5,595 bases of DNA from Frankiaceae bacterium (GCA_030840885.1 JAVEDQ010000552.1:1-5595), one strand, 5' to 3'; shown: positions 1 to 5,547, counted from the first letter of the stretch. Translations and numbers: made by a program. Notes: generated by a model from the letters alone, not told the origin.

Positions 1-295
1 GGAACTGTCCGTCGACCGCGGGACGCTGGCCGGTCGGGAACTCACCAGCACCGTCGTGCGGGCGCAGAACGACGACGGCGAGGTCAACCTGCACTTCGCG
101 GCGGCACCCGCCGAGGTCGAGGCGCACGCCCGTGGTGCCGCGGTGCTGGTCCTGCCGGCCGGGCGCTACGCCGTCGACGGTGGAGCGGATGCGGAGGTGA
201 CCGTCGAGCACGCCGCGGACGCCGCTGCGCGGATCGTCGTCCGCGGCACGACGCGGACCGCGGTGCTCGCGGCCACCGGTTCGGAGCCGATCTGA
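1..295 (+). CDS. 3' end of an unrecognised beta-strand-rich protein (partial)
   Basis: This is an open frame running in from the left edge (first full codon at base 2) to a TGA at 293-295, giving the last 97 residues of a protein. I do not recognise the family. The visible part alternates short hydrophobic runs with charged or Gly/Ala stretches, for example VNLHFAAAP, AAVLVLPAGRYAV, AEVTVEHA and ARIVVRG. This pattern suggests a beta-sandwich C-terminal domain, such as those that close many secreted or carbohydrate-active enzymes, but no catalytic motif is visible and that reading is inference. Codon use is typical of the neighbours, so the frame is probably real coding sequence. A GTG at 56 lies in frame, but the frame is open upstream of it, so the true start lies outside the window. 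A hairpin directly follows the stop, so this gene probably ends its own transcription unit before metF. Confidence 0.7.
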   Translation, partial: ELSVDRGTLAGRELTSTVVRAQNDDGEVNLHFAAAPAEVEAHARGAAVLVLPAGRYAVDGGADAEVTVEHAADAAARIVVRGTTRTAVLAATGSEPI

Positions 296-296
296 C

Positions 297-329
297 GAGG
301 GAGCTCGACGATCTCTGCGAGAGCCCCTC
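297..329 (+). terminator. Terminator-like hairpin after the first gene
   Basis: Beginning one base after the TGA, GAGGG (297-301) and GCTC (303-306) pair with GAGC (321-324) and CCCTC (325-329). This makes a nine-base-pair stem with one bulged A at 302 and a 14-base loop. No T-run follows, so it is not a classical intrinsic terminator, but GC-rich actinobacterial genomes often have hairpins of this kind after stop codons. The position is what a terminator separating this gene from metF would need. It was folded by eye without an energy calculation. Confidence 0.45.
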
Positions 330-365
330 AGCGGACGGGTGGCATGCAGCCGAAGTCCGGTGGCG

Positions 366-373
366 TTTATGCT
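366..373 (+). promoter_or_regulatory. Possible -10 element for metF
   Basis: TATGCT at 368-373 fits the TANNNT pattern of actinobacterial housekeeping -10 elements and lies in the AT-richest stretch of this intergenic region. No convincing TTGAC-like -35 sits 16-18 bases upstream. If used, transcription would begin near 379-381. That is downstream of the ATG at 344, arguing against that codon as the start, and almost on the ATG at 380. Confidence 0.3.
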
Positions 374-381
374 GCTGGAAT

Positions 382-386
382 GGGAG
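382..386 (+). promoter_or_regulatory. Ribosome binding site that decides the metF start
   Basis: GGGAG lies eight bases before the ATG at 395. The other in-frame ATG codons, at 344 and 380, have no comparable purine-rich sequence at the right distance, so this site favours the start at 395. Confidence 0.5.
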
Positions 387-394
387 TTGCGGAA

Positions 395-1327
395 ATGACG
401 GTCGAGCGCACGGGAATTCCGACGGACGCATCGACGGGTGGCGAATCGCCGGGACGCACCAAGACGGTCCGTGACCTGCTCGCTGCCGGCCGCACCGCAT
501 ACTCCTTCGAGTTCTTCCCGCCGAAGACCGACGAGGGTGAGCGGCAGCTCTGGCAGGCGATCCGTGAGCTCGAGCCGCTGCAGCCCACGTTCGTCTCGGT
601 GACCTACGGCGCGGGTGGCTCGACGCGCGACCGGACGCTCCGCATCGTCGAGCGCATCGCGACCGAGACGTCGATCACGCCGGTCGGACACCTGACGGCG
701 GTCGGTCACAGCCGCGCCGAGCTGCGCCGCATCATCGGCTGCTTCGCCGGGGCCGGTATCCGCAACGTCCTCGCGCTGCGCGGCGACATGCCCGGCGGGC
801 CGGGCCAGCCCTGGGAGGCGCACCCCGAGGGGCTGTCCTTCGCCTCTGAACTCGTCGAACTGCTGAACTCGCTCGGCGACTTCTGCGTCGGCGTCGCTGC
901 CTTCCCCGAGAAGCACCCCGAGTCGATCGATTACGAGAGCGATGCGCAGCGCCTCGCCGACAAATTCCGTGCCGGAGCGGATTTCGGGGTCACGCAGTTC
1001 TTCTTCGACGCCGACGACTACTTCCGGCTCCGGGACAGCGTCGTCGCCCTCGGATGCGACAAGCCGATCCTGCCGGGCATCATGCCGGTTACCAACGTCA
1101 AGCAGATCGAGCGGATGGCCGAGCTGTCCGGCGCCGCGTTCCCGAAGGCCCTCGCCGAGCGGCTGCACAAGGTCGCCGACGACGAGGCCGCGGTGCGCGA
1201 GATCGGCATCGAGGTCGCGAGCGACCTGTGCCGACGGCTGCTCGACGGCGGCGCACCCGGCGTGCACTTCTACACGCTGAACCGCTCGACCGCGACCCGC
1301 GACGTCATGGCCACACTGCCGCGCTAG
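395..1327 (+). CDS. metF: 5,10-methylenetetrahydrofolate reductase
   Basis: This cytoplasmic flavoenzyme reduces 5,10-methylenetetrahydrofolate to 5-methyltetrahydrofolate, the methyl donor for methionine synthase. From the chosen ATG the protein has 310 residues, the usual length for bacterial MetF, a single FAD-binding TIM barrel. Family hallmarks are visible: SFEFFPPKTDEGE near residues 37-49 (Glu39 matches the catalytic Glu of the family), VSVTYGAGGSTRDRT near 67-81, LALRGDMP near 127-133 (Asp131 at the conserved flavin-contacting position), GVAAFPEKHPES near 166-177, TQFFFDADDYF, PGIMPVTN, and VHFYTLNRS near the end. The start at 395 is preferred because of GGGAG eight bases upstream. 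ATGs at 344 and 380 would add 17 or 5 non-conserved residues. The N-terminal 25 residues or so before TVRDLL are variable linker. It appears to be transcribed alone: a hairpin precedes it and it converges with the next gene. No SAM or cobalamin riboswitch fits in the short leader. The functional call is very secure. Confidence 0.97.
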   Translation: MTVERTGIPTDASTGGESPGRTKTVRDLLAAGRTAYSFEFFPPKTDEGERQLWQAIRELEPLQPTFVSVTYGAGGSTRDRTLRIVERIATETSITPVGHLTAVGHSRAELRRIIGCFAGAGIRNVLALRGDMPGGPGQPWEAHPEGLSFASELVELLNSLGDFCVGVAAFPEKHPESIDYESDAQRLADKFRAGADFGVTQFFFDADDYFRLRDSVVALGCDKPILPGIMPVTNVKQIERMAELSGAAFPKALAERLHKVADDEAAVREIGIEVASDLCRRLLDGGAPGVHFYTLNRSTATRDVMATLPR

Positions 1328-1352
1328 CCGCCAGCCGCACTGGCCGCGCTAG
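1314..1352. repeat. Imperfect 14/15-base direct repeat spanning a convergent junction
   Basis: CACTGCCGCGCTAG (1314-1327) recurs as CACTGGCCGCGCTAG (1338-1352), identical except for one inserted G, with a 10-base spacer. Because CTAG is self-complementary, the first copy supplies the TAG of metF on the + strand. The second copy supplies the TAG (CTA at 1349-1351) of the small gene on the - strand. It may be a small local duplication of the metF 3' end. Confidence 0.7.
1321..1349. terminator. Possible two-way terminator between metF and the small - strand gene
   Basis: GCCAG (1330-1334) pairs with CTGGC (1340-1344) around a five-base loop. Across an internal loop, GCGC (1321-1324) can pair with GCGC (1346-1349). 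The structure fills the 21-base gap between two converging stop codons, where a shared terminator is expected. There is no T-run on either strand and the stem is short, so the call rests mostly on position. Confidence 0.35.
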
Positions 1353-1678
1353 TCGTCCTCGTAGGCCTCGAAGACACACAGCAGCCATTCGTCGCGGAAC
1401 AGCTGCTCGCGCACGAGGCCGAAGTCGTTCTGATTGGCCACGTCGACGACCTTCATCAGCAGCTCGAGGTCGACCTGGCCGTAGACCGGGGTGATCCGCA
1501 CCGCGAGCACGACCTGGTCGCGGTCGGCGGTGAAGATGGCCCCCGAGGGCAGATTGTCGGCGGTGTCGACCACGTAGGGCAGGGGCGCGCTCACGGCATG
1601 ATCCGAGGGAGCGGGGGCGTCAACGGCACGATGGTCCTGATCGTCGGGGTCCTGTTCGTCGGGGTTCGTCGTCGACAT
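1349..1678 (-). CDS. Small acidic protein of unknown function
   Basis: This 109-residue protein belongs to no family I recognise. The first 30 residues or so are rich in Asp, Pro, Gln and Ser (DEQDPDDQD) and look disordered. From about residue 34 a compact domain is suggested: PYVVDTADNLP, IFTADRDQVVLAVRITPVYG (two strands), LELLMKVVDVANQNDFGLVREQLF (a helix) and DEWLLCVFEAYEDD (an amphipathic, acidic end with one Cys). No signal peptide or membrane segment is seen. Coding is supported by strong G/C third positions and sensible residue composition throughout, whereas overlapping frames give Arg/Pro/Ser-rich strings. The start is the only ATG near the 5' end. No Shine-Dalgarno sequence precedes it, so it may be weakly translated or leaderless. 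It is read divergently from the SRPBCC gene and convergently with metF. The fold suggests a soluble regulatory or binding role, but no function can be assigned. Confidence 0.75.
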   Translation of the reverse strand: MSTTNPDEQDPDDQDHRAVDAPAPSDHAVSAPLPYVVDTADNLPSGAIFTADRDQVVLAVRITPVYGQVDLELLMKVVDVANQNDFGLVREQLFRDEWLLCVFEAYEDD

Positions 1679-1712
1679 ACTGCAGAGCGATCAGCGACGA
1701 CCGGCGTGGTGG

Positions 1713-1736
1713 TTGACGTTCCGGGACCCGGGAACG
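1713..1736. promoter_or_regulatory. Operator-like inverted repeat in the divergent promoter region
   Basis: CGTTCC (1717-1722) and GGAACG (1731-1736) form a perfect six-base inverted repeat around an eight-base centre (GGGACCCG). TTGACG at 1713-1718 resembles a -35 hexamer and overlaps the left arm. The GATCT at the right end sits about where a -10 would be, although it does not match TANNNT. The dyad lies roughly midway in the 148-base region between two divergent starts, the usual place for a regulator site. The regulator is unknown, and no regulator gene is in the window. Confidence 0.4.
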
Positions 1737-1817
1737 ATCTGCCTTCACACGACCGGCCTTGCCGCGAGTCGGAGGTCGTCGCGGTACGGCCCCTGACACA
1801 CTCGGCACACTACGGGC

Positions 1818-1823
1818 AGGAGG
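1818..1823 (+). promoter_or_regulatory. Strong ribosome binding site for the SRPBCC gene, oddly close to its ATG
   Basis: AGGAGG is a perfect Shine-Dalgarno core but is only three bases from the ATG at 1827, closer than normal. The in-frame GTG at 1833 is nine bases away, a more usual spacing. Either codon could be the true start, and the two proteins differ by two residues. Confidence 0.65.
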
Positions 1824-1826
1824 CCT

Positions 1827-2333
1827 ATGAAGGTGTTGTCTGCGGTGGCACCGACACGGCTGCTGCCGACCAGGATGGTGCCGACGCGCATCCATCATCA
1901 GATCCTCTGCGAGGCGACGCCGCCCGACGTCTGGACGGTGCTGCGCGACCCGCATCGCTGGCCCGAATTCGAAGCCCTGCTCGCTCGCGTCGAGGGCGCT
2001 GCCGGACACGCCATCGAGGGGCAGCGCCTGCTCGGTGTCGGCCGGGCCGTCCCGATCCGTATCCCGCTCGACGTGCGCCGCGTCGTCCCCCGCAAGGCGC
2101 TGCACGTCACCGTGCACAGCATCCCTGGCCTGCGGGAGGAGCTCGACATCGTCATCGTGCCGGCCACCCGCGGTGGCACGCAGATCACGATGCTCGTCCG
2201 GCTCAGCGGGCCACTTGCCGCGGCCATGGTGCTGCCGGTGTGGTTCGGCTCCGGGATGACGGTCCGCCTGCTGGCCAAGGCCGCGGAGCGCGAGCAGCGT
2301 CGGCGGTTGCGGGAGACCTCCGGGGTCGCGTGA
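1827..2333 (+). CDS. SRPBCC/START-like ligand-binding protein (polyketide cyclase/dehydrase type)
   Basis: This 168-residue soluble protein has the look of the SRPBCC (START/Bet v 1-like) helix-grip fold, whose members hold a hydrophobic ligand in a deep cavity and act as lipid carriers, cyclases or sensors. RIHHQILCEATPPDVWTVLRDPHRWPEFEALL (about residues 21-52) is the typical first strand, the short helix and the 'D-W-P' turn. Alternating strands follow (LLGVGRAVPIRIPLDVRRVVP, ALHVTVHSIPG, EELDIVIVPATRGGTQITMLVRLSG), then a long C-terminal helix from about 140 to 163, rich in Arg and Glu. The first 20 residues precede the domain and contain a repeated PTR motif. The start could be ATG 1827 or GTG 1833. 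Its last four bases overlap the start of the phosphatidyltransferase gene (GTGA), so the two are almost certainly one operon and perhaps act on the same lipid-like substrate. The fold assignment is fairly secure, but the ligand is unknown. Confidence 0.85.
   Translation: MKVLSAVAPTRLLPTRMVPTRIHHQILCEATPPDVWTVLRDPHRWPEFEALLARVEGAAGHAIEGQRLLGVGRAVPIRIPLDVRRVVPRKALHVTVHSIPGLREELDIVIVPATRGGTQITMLVRLSGPLAAAMVLPVWFGSGMTVRLLAKAAEREQRRRLRETSGVA
1851..1895 (+). repeat. Three degenerate 15-base tandem units encoding PTRxx
   Basis: The codons read PTRLL-PTRMV-PTRIH, three successive 15-base units each beginning CCGAC. Units one and two agree at 11 of 15 bases by my count. The stretch is the N-terminal lead-in to the SRPBCC domain. 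It could be a slippage-derived extension or simple coincidence in GC-rich codons. Confidence 0.45.
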
Positions 2334-3082
2334 CGCCACCCGTCCCGGACCGGGACGCCTACTTCGACGGCTGGTCGGCGCTGCACGGCGGCTTCGACCC
2401 ACGCAGTGCCTTCTGGCCCCGCGTCTGGCTTGGGATGACCTACCGGATGGGACGGCCGCTGGCCGGCCGTGGCGTCGCTCCCGACGCGGTGACCGCGCTC
2501 GCGGTGCTGGTCACGGCCCTTGCACTCGTGCCCTCCGGAGCCGGGGGAGTCTGGCCGCTGCTCGCGGTGGTCGTCGTCATCGCCAGCGGCCTGCTCGACA
2601 ACCTCGACGGCTGCGTCGCGGTGCTGCAAGGCCGGACCTCGCGGTGGGGCTACGTGCTCGACTCGCTCGCCGACCGGGTCTGCGACGCGCTCTACCTCGT
2701 CGCGCTGTGGCTCGCCGGCGCCCCCGCCGGGCTCTGCGTGGGCGCCGGTGCGGCGATCGTCCTGCTCGAGTACGCCCGCGCCCGGGCCGCGGGCGCCGGC
2801 TTCGACGACATCGGGCTGGTCACCGTCGGCGAGCGACCCACGCGCATCGTCGTCACCTGCTTCGGTCTGGCGTTCGCCGGCTTCCTGCCCGCCTACGCCG
2901 ACTGGTCCGCGGGGGCCGGAGCAGCGGCCACGCTCGGGGTCTCGCTGATCGGCACCGCCCAGTACCTGCCGGTGGCGCGCCGCGCGCTACTGGGCCTGAG
3001 CACGGACGGTTCCAGCTCGAGCCGCTCAGGCGGAGCCGACGAGCCGCGCGACCGCGGCGCCGGACAGCGCGACCAGCGGTAG
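2330..3082 (+). CDS. CDP-alcohol phosphatidyltransferase-family membrane protein with an altered signature
   Basis: The 250-residue protein resembles enzymes that transfer a phosphatidyl (or related phospho) group from a CDP-activated donor to an alcohol at the membrane. The family signature D-x2-D-G-x2-A-R-x8-G-x3-D-x3-D is present at residues 90-115 as Asp90, Asp93, Gly94, Ala97, Gly107, Asp111 and Asp115. All four metal-binding or catalytic Asp are kept, but the Arg after Ala is Val98. GRPLAGRGVAPDAVTALAVL (41-60) is the usual lead-in to the first membrane helix. Hydrophobic segments lie near 53-68, 74-89, 118-145, 173-190 and 195-212, with conserved-looking EYARARA and GERPTRIV between them. 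The polar tail from about 224 (Ser-rich, then Asp/Arg-rich) is atypical. GTG 2330 is chosen because it overlaps the preceding TGA (GTGA) and the MTPP start leads straight into a plausible N-terminal amphipathic region. The last 57 bases overlap the end of the opposing CrtI-like gene. The acceptor alcohol is unknown, and reduced or changed activity is possible. Confidence 0.88.
   Translation: MTPPVPDRDAYFDGWSALHGGFDPRSAFWPRVWLGMTYRMGRPLAGRGVAPDAVTALAVLVTALALVPSGAGGVWPLLAVVVVIASGLLDNLDGCVAVLQGRTSRWGYVLDSLADRVCDALYLVALWLAGAPAGLCVGAGAAIVLLEYARARAAGAGFDDIGLVTVGERPTRIVVTCFGLAFAGFLPAYADWSAGAGAAATLGVSLIGTAQYLPVARRALLGLSTDGSSSSRSGGADEPRDRGAGQRDQR
2994..3031. terminator. Inverted repeat at the convergent gene ends, possible terminator for the - strand unit
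   Basis: GCCTGAGC (2994-3001) and GCTCAGGC (3024-3031) are perfect eight-base complements with a 22-base loop, which itself holds the palindrome GCTCGAGC (3015-3022). On the - strand the stem begins at the stop codon of the CrtI-like gene, a reasonable place for a terminator. On the + strand it lies inside the phosphatidyltransferase gene and could not end that gene cleanly. The long loop and absence of a T-run keep confidence low. Confidence 0.3.
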
Positions 3083-4447
3083 GCCTCCGCCCGGGTGGGC
3101 CGAGCCGCCGGCGAGGAACAGCCCCGGAACGGGGGAGCGGTTCGCCGGACGCAGGAACGCGGCGCGGGCACCGTTGCCCGAGGAGCCGTAGATCGACCCG
3201 CCGGGCGTCCACGTGCGGCGCTGCAGGTCGGCCGGAGTGATCACCTGCCGGACGACGACGCGGTCGGCGACGTCGAAGCCGCGGGCGGCGAGCCCGGCTA
3301 GCACAGCGTCCGCTGCCCGGTCGCCTGCTCCTGCCGCGTCCCAGTCGAACTCCGTCGGGCCGGTGCCGTGGCGCGGGGCGTTCACCAGGACGAACCACGC
3401 CTCGCAGCCCCGCGGCGCGAGGTGTGGATCGGTGGGCTTCGAGATGTAGATGGTCGGGTCGCCCGGCATCCGGCCGTGGAAGACGCTGTCGAACTCGTCG
3501 TCGTACTTGGCCGGGAAGAGCACGGTGTGATGGCCGACGCCGGGGGTCCGGCCACGGAGGCCGAGTAGGACGACCAGGCCGGACAGCGACGGCTCGCCCC
3601 GCGGGACCAGCCGAGGGCGAGGCAGCAGGTCCCGGTAGAGCGCGGTCGCGTCGCTGTTGGCGACCACGACGTCAGCCGGCAGGTGACCGCCGTCGGACAG
3701 TCGGACGCCGCTCACCCGTCCGGTGGTCAGGTCGATCCCGGCGACGCCCGTCGAGGTCCGTACGGTGCCGGCACGGTCGGCGAGGGCCAGCGCCAGCCGG
3801 TGCAGGCCGCCTTCGACGTACCAGCCGCCGAAGGTGTGCTCGGCGTAGGGCACCGTCGCCAGCACCGCGGGCGCCCGTCGCGGGTCGCTGCCGGAGTAGG
3901 TGGCGTAGCGCTCGAGGAACATCTGGCGGTGCGGGTCGTCGAGGTACCGGCGGCCGATGCTGCGCAGGCTGCGGTGCGGCGCGATCAGCGGCAGGTCCCG
4001 CGGCGAACGCCGGGCCAGCCCGGTCAGCGACGGCGGGCCGGCGGCTTCGAGGAACGTCGGTGCGGTGGCGTCCCACATCCGGCGGGCGCGGTCCATCAGG
4101 CGCCGCCAGCCGTCGTCGTCGGTGAGCTCGTCGGCGTCGGCGACGGTGCCGTCGGCGAAGTGGTAGGTCGCCAGCGGGTCGAGGCGCCGGAGCTCGAGGG
4201 TGCGTTCCAGCGGGTCGCCGGTGGCGGCGAATAGGTCGCGGAAGACCTGCGGCATCGTCAGCAGCGACGGGCCGGTGTCGAAGCGGAAGCAGCCGTCCGG
4301 GCTGTCGAGCTCGAGCCAGCCGAGCTTGCCGCCAACCGTCGGTGCCTGTTCGACGACGGTGACGGTGTGGCCCTGGGCGGTCAGTCGGGCCGCAGCCGCG
4401 AGACCCCCGATGCCGGCGCCGATGACGACGACCCTGGCCACGCTCAC
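3026..4447 (-). CDS. CrtI-like carotenoid desaturase/oxidase (phytoene desaturase family)
   Basis: The 473-residue protein is a FAD-dependent, membrane-associated oxidoreductase of the CrtI family, which desaturates or oxidises carotenoids. The N terminus has the dinucleotide-binding fold: VVVIGAGIGGLAAAARL with Gly10, Gly12 and Gly15, then Glu33 at the end of the second strand and VGGKLG after it. FRFDTGPSLLTMP (about 54-66), ATYSGSDPRRAPAVLATVPYAE, GGWYVEGG, and the C-terminal FAD segment PVPGLFLAGGSAHPGGGLPLVALSG (about 439-463) complete the family pattern. The length is slightly below the 490-500 of typical CrtI. The GGS-HPGGG-PLV ending looks to me more like the late-acting desaturase/oxygenase branch (CrtD or CrtP/CrtNb types) than classical phytoene desaturase. 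That reading is from memory and tentative. GTG 4447 is chosen because it overlaps the glycosyltransferase stop as GTGA, although GTG 4441 is also possible. The family is sure, but the substrate is not. Confidence 0.93.
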   Translation of the reverse strand: MSVARVVVIGAGIGGLAAAARLTAQGHTVTVVEQAPTVGGKLGWLELDSPDGCFRFDTGPSLLTMPQVFRDLFAATGDPLERTLELRRLDPLATYHFADGTVADADELTDDDGWRRLMDRARRMWDATAPTFLEAAGPPSLTGLARRSPRDLPLIAPHRSLRSIGRRYLDDPHRQMFLERYATYSGSDPRRAPAVLATVPYAEHTFGGWYVEGGLHRLALALADRAGTVRTSTGVAGIDLTTGRVSGVRLSDGGHLPADVVVANSDATALYRDLLPRPRLVPRGEPSLSGLVVLLGLRGRTPGVGHHTVLFPAKYDDEFDSVFHGRMPGDPTIYISKPTDPHLAPRGCEAWFVLVNAPRHGTGPTEFDWDAAGAGDRAADAVLAGLAARGFDVADRVVVRQVITPADLQRRTWTPGGSIYGSSGNGARAAFLRPANRSPVPGLFLAGGSAHPGGGLPLVALSGAAVARLVGSA

Positions 4448-5547
4448 CACCGTACGGCGAGGTTCCGGCCCTTCCAGGTCGCGGTGCCACTCGTGTGGCG
4501 GACCCAGGAGAGCCCGGTGAGCGCGGCGTAGGCGAGCACCGACAGTGGGTGCAGCAGCGCATCCGGCCAGGCGCGTCCACCGGTCCGGTGGGCCGCCACC
4601 ACGCGGCTCAGGACACCGGCGGCGAAGCAGACCGGATCGGGGCGCGCGTACAGCGCGAGCAGCAGGCCCACCTGCGCGGCGCTGCCGAGCCCCGATCCGC
4701 CCGCCGCGGCCCACAGCGACTTGGCGTATCCGTCGCGCAGCTCGCGGCCGCCGTCGTACATGCGGCAGCGGGCGACGTCGGTCCCGTCCGCCATCCCGCC
4801 GTGGCCACCGGCGGCCCGTAGCACCCGGGCCAGCGCGATGTCCTCGAGGACGGCCCCGCCCGCGGCGGTGTGCCCGCCGCTGCGGCGGTAGAGATCGGTG
4901 TCGACCGCCAGCAGCTGCCCGTTGGCGACGGCGAGCGACGGCTGTGCGGCGTGCTCGGCCAGCCGCAGCGGCAGCAGCGCGAGCCACGACCACTGCAGCA
5001 GCGGTTGCACGAGGCGCTCGACGGCCGTCTCCGCCTGCTGGCGCGGGTAGGGCGACACGAAGCCGAGTTCGGCCTCGCGGAGCAGCCGCACCGTGCGGCT
5101 GAGTCCGTCGGGGGCCAGCACCACGTCCGCGTCGAGGAACACGAGTACCGAGCTGCCAGGGTCTGCCAGCTCCGCCAGCCGCGCGCAGGCGAAGGGCTTG
5201 CCGAGCCAGCCCGGTGGCGGCTCGGCGTCGCTGCAGACCACGCGGACACGGCGGTCCTCGCCCGCCAGCCCGCGGACCAGATCGGCGGTGCCGTCCGTGG
5301 AGTGGTCGTCGAGCACGACGATCTCGAGCGACGGCATGTGGGTCGAGGCGAGCAGGGCCCGCAGGGTCGGCTCGATCCGCTCCGCCTCGTCGCGGACGGG
5401 CAGCAGCACGCTCACCTGCTCCGGTACGGGAGCGGCAGCCGGGGGACGGCGGAGGAGTCGCGCGTTGACGACGGTGTGCGCGGCGACCGCGAGCGCGGTG
5501 CCCCACAGCGCCGTCCGCAGCACCGATGGAAGCAGCGCCGGGGTCAC
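4444..5547 (-). CDS. Family 2 glycosyltransferase, probably carotenoid glycosylating (CrtQ/CruC-like)
   Basis: The 367-residue membrane-anchored GT-A enzyme should move a sugar from a nucleotide-sugar to a lipid-like acceptor. An N-terminal hydrophobic anchor (about 4-28) is followed by the catalytic domain. It has VSVLLPVRDEAERI (45-58), VLDDHSTDGT with Asp80-Asp81 for nucleotide binding, GWLGKPFAC (113-121), FLDADVVL with the DxD-type motif at 139-141, GQLLAVDTDLYRRSGGH (210-226), and LEDIALAR with Glu235-Asp236 as the likely catalytic ED pair. GYAKSLW (273-279) stands where the QxxRW-like motif is expected. Hydrophobic segments near 289-312 and 333-348 and a closing WKGRN (358-362) match the staphyloxanthin-type CrtQ and hopanoid-associated groups. 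Position next to a CrtI-like gene, coupled by GTGA overlaps on both sides, makes a carotenoid acceptor the best guess. A hopanoid or other polyprenyl acceptor is the main alternative. The sugar cannot be read from the sequence. Confidence 0.9.
   Translation of the reverse strand: MTPALLPSVLRTALWGTALAVAAHTVVNARLLRRPPAAAPVPEQVSVLLPVRDEAERIEPTLRALLASTHMPSLEIVVLDDHSTDGTADLVRGLAGEDRRVRVVCSDAEPPPGWLGKPFACARLAELADPGSSVLVFLDADVVLAPDGLSRTVRLLREAELGFVSPYPRQQAETAVERLVQPLLQWSWLALLPLRLAEHAAQPSLAVANGQLLAVDTDLYRRSGGHTAAGGAVLEDIALARVLRAAGGHGGMADGTDVARCRMYDGGRELRDGYAKSLWAAAGGSGLGSAAQVGLLLALYARPDPVCFAAGVLSRVVAAHRTGGRAWPDALLHPLSVLAYAALTGLSWVRHTSGTATWKGRNLAVRW

Noticed and set aside
296..394. Riboswitch (SAM or cobalamin type) ahead of metF
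   Set aside because: The 99-base gap holds only a simple hairpin directly after the previous stop. None of the conserved cores or multi-helix junctions of those classes is visible.
84..500. - strand open frame opposite the first gene and the metF start
   Set aside because: Its product is Arg/Pro/Ser-rich with no domain pattern and no ribosome binding site. It is an antisense shadow of a GC-rich coding region.
1598..2329. Upstream extension of the phosphatidyltransferase frame to a 494-residue protein
   Set aside because: The extension crosses the divergent region and reads the SRPBCC gene in the wrong frame, giving low-complexity sequence. The GTGA overlap start is far better supported.
3424..4125. 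Long + strand open frames opposite the CrtI-like gene
   Set aside because: They are Arg/Gly-rich products without motifs. High GC depletes stop codons in several frames, and the - strand frame carries all conserved residues.
3026..5506. A single 826-codon open frame joining the CrtI-like protein to a long N-terminal part
   Set aside because: Residues before the GTG at 4447 are an Arg/Ala/Gly/Pro-rich string produced by reading the glycosyltransferase gene out of frame. The glycosyltransferase frame there has all its motifs, so this is not a fusion.
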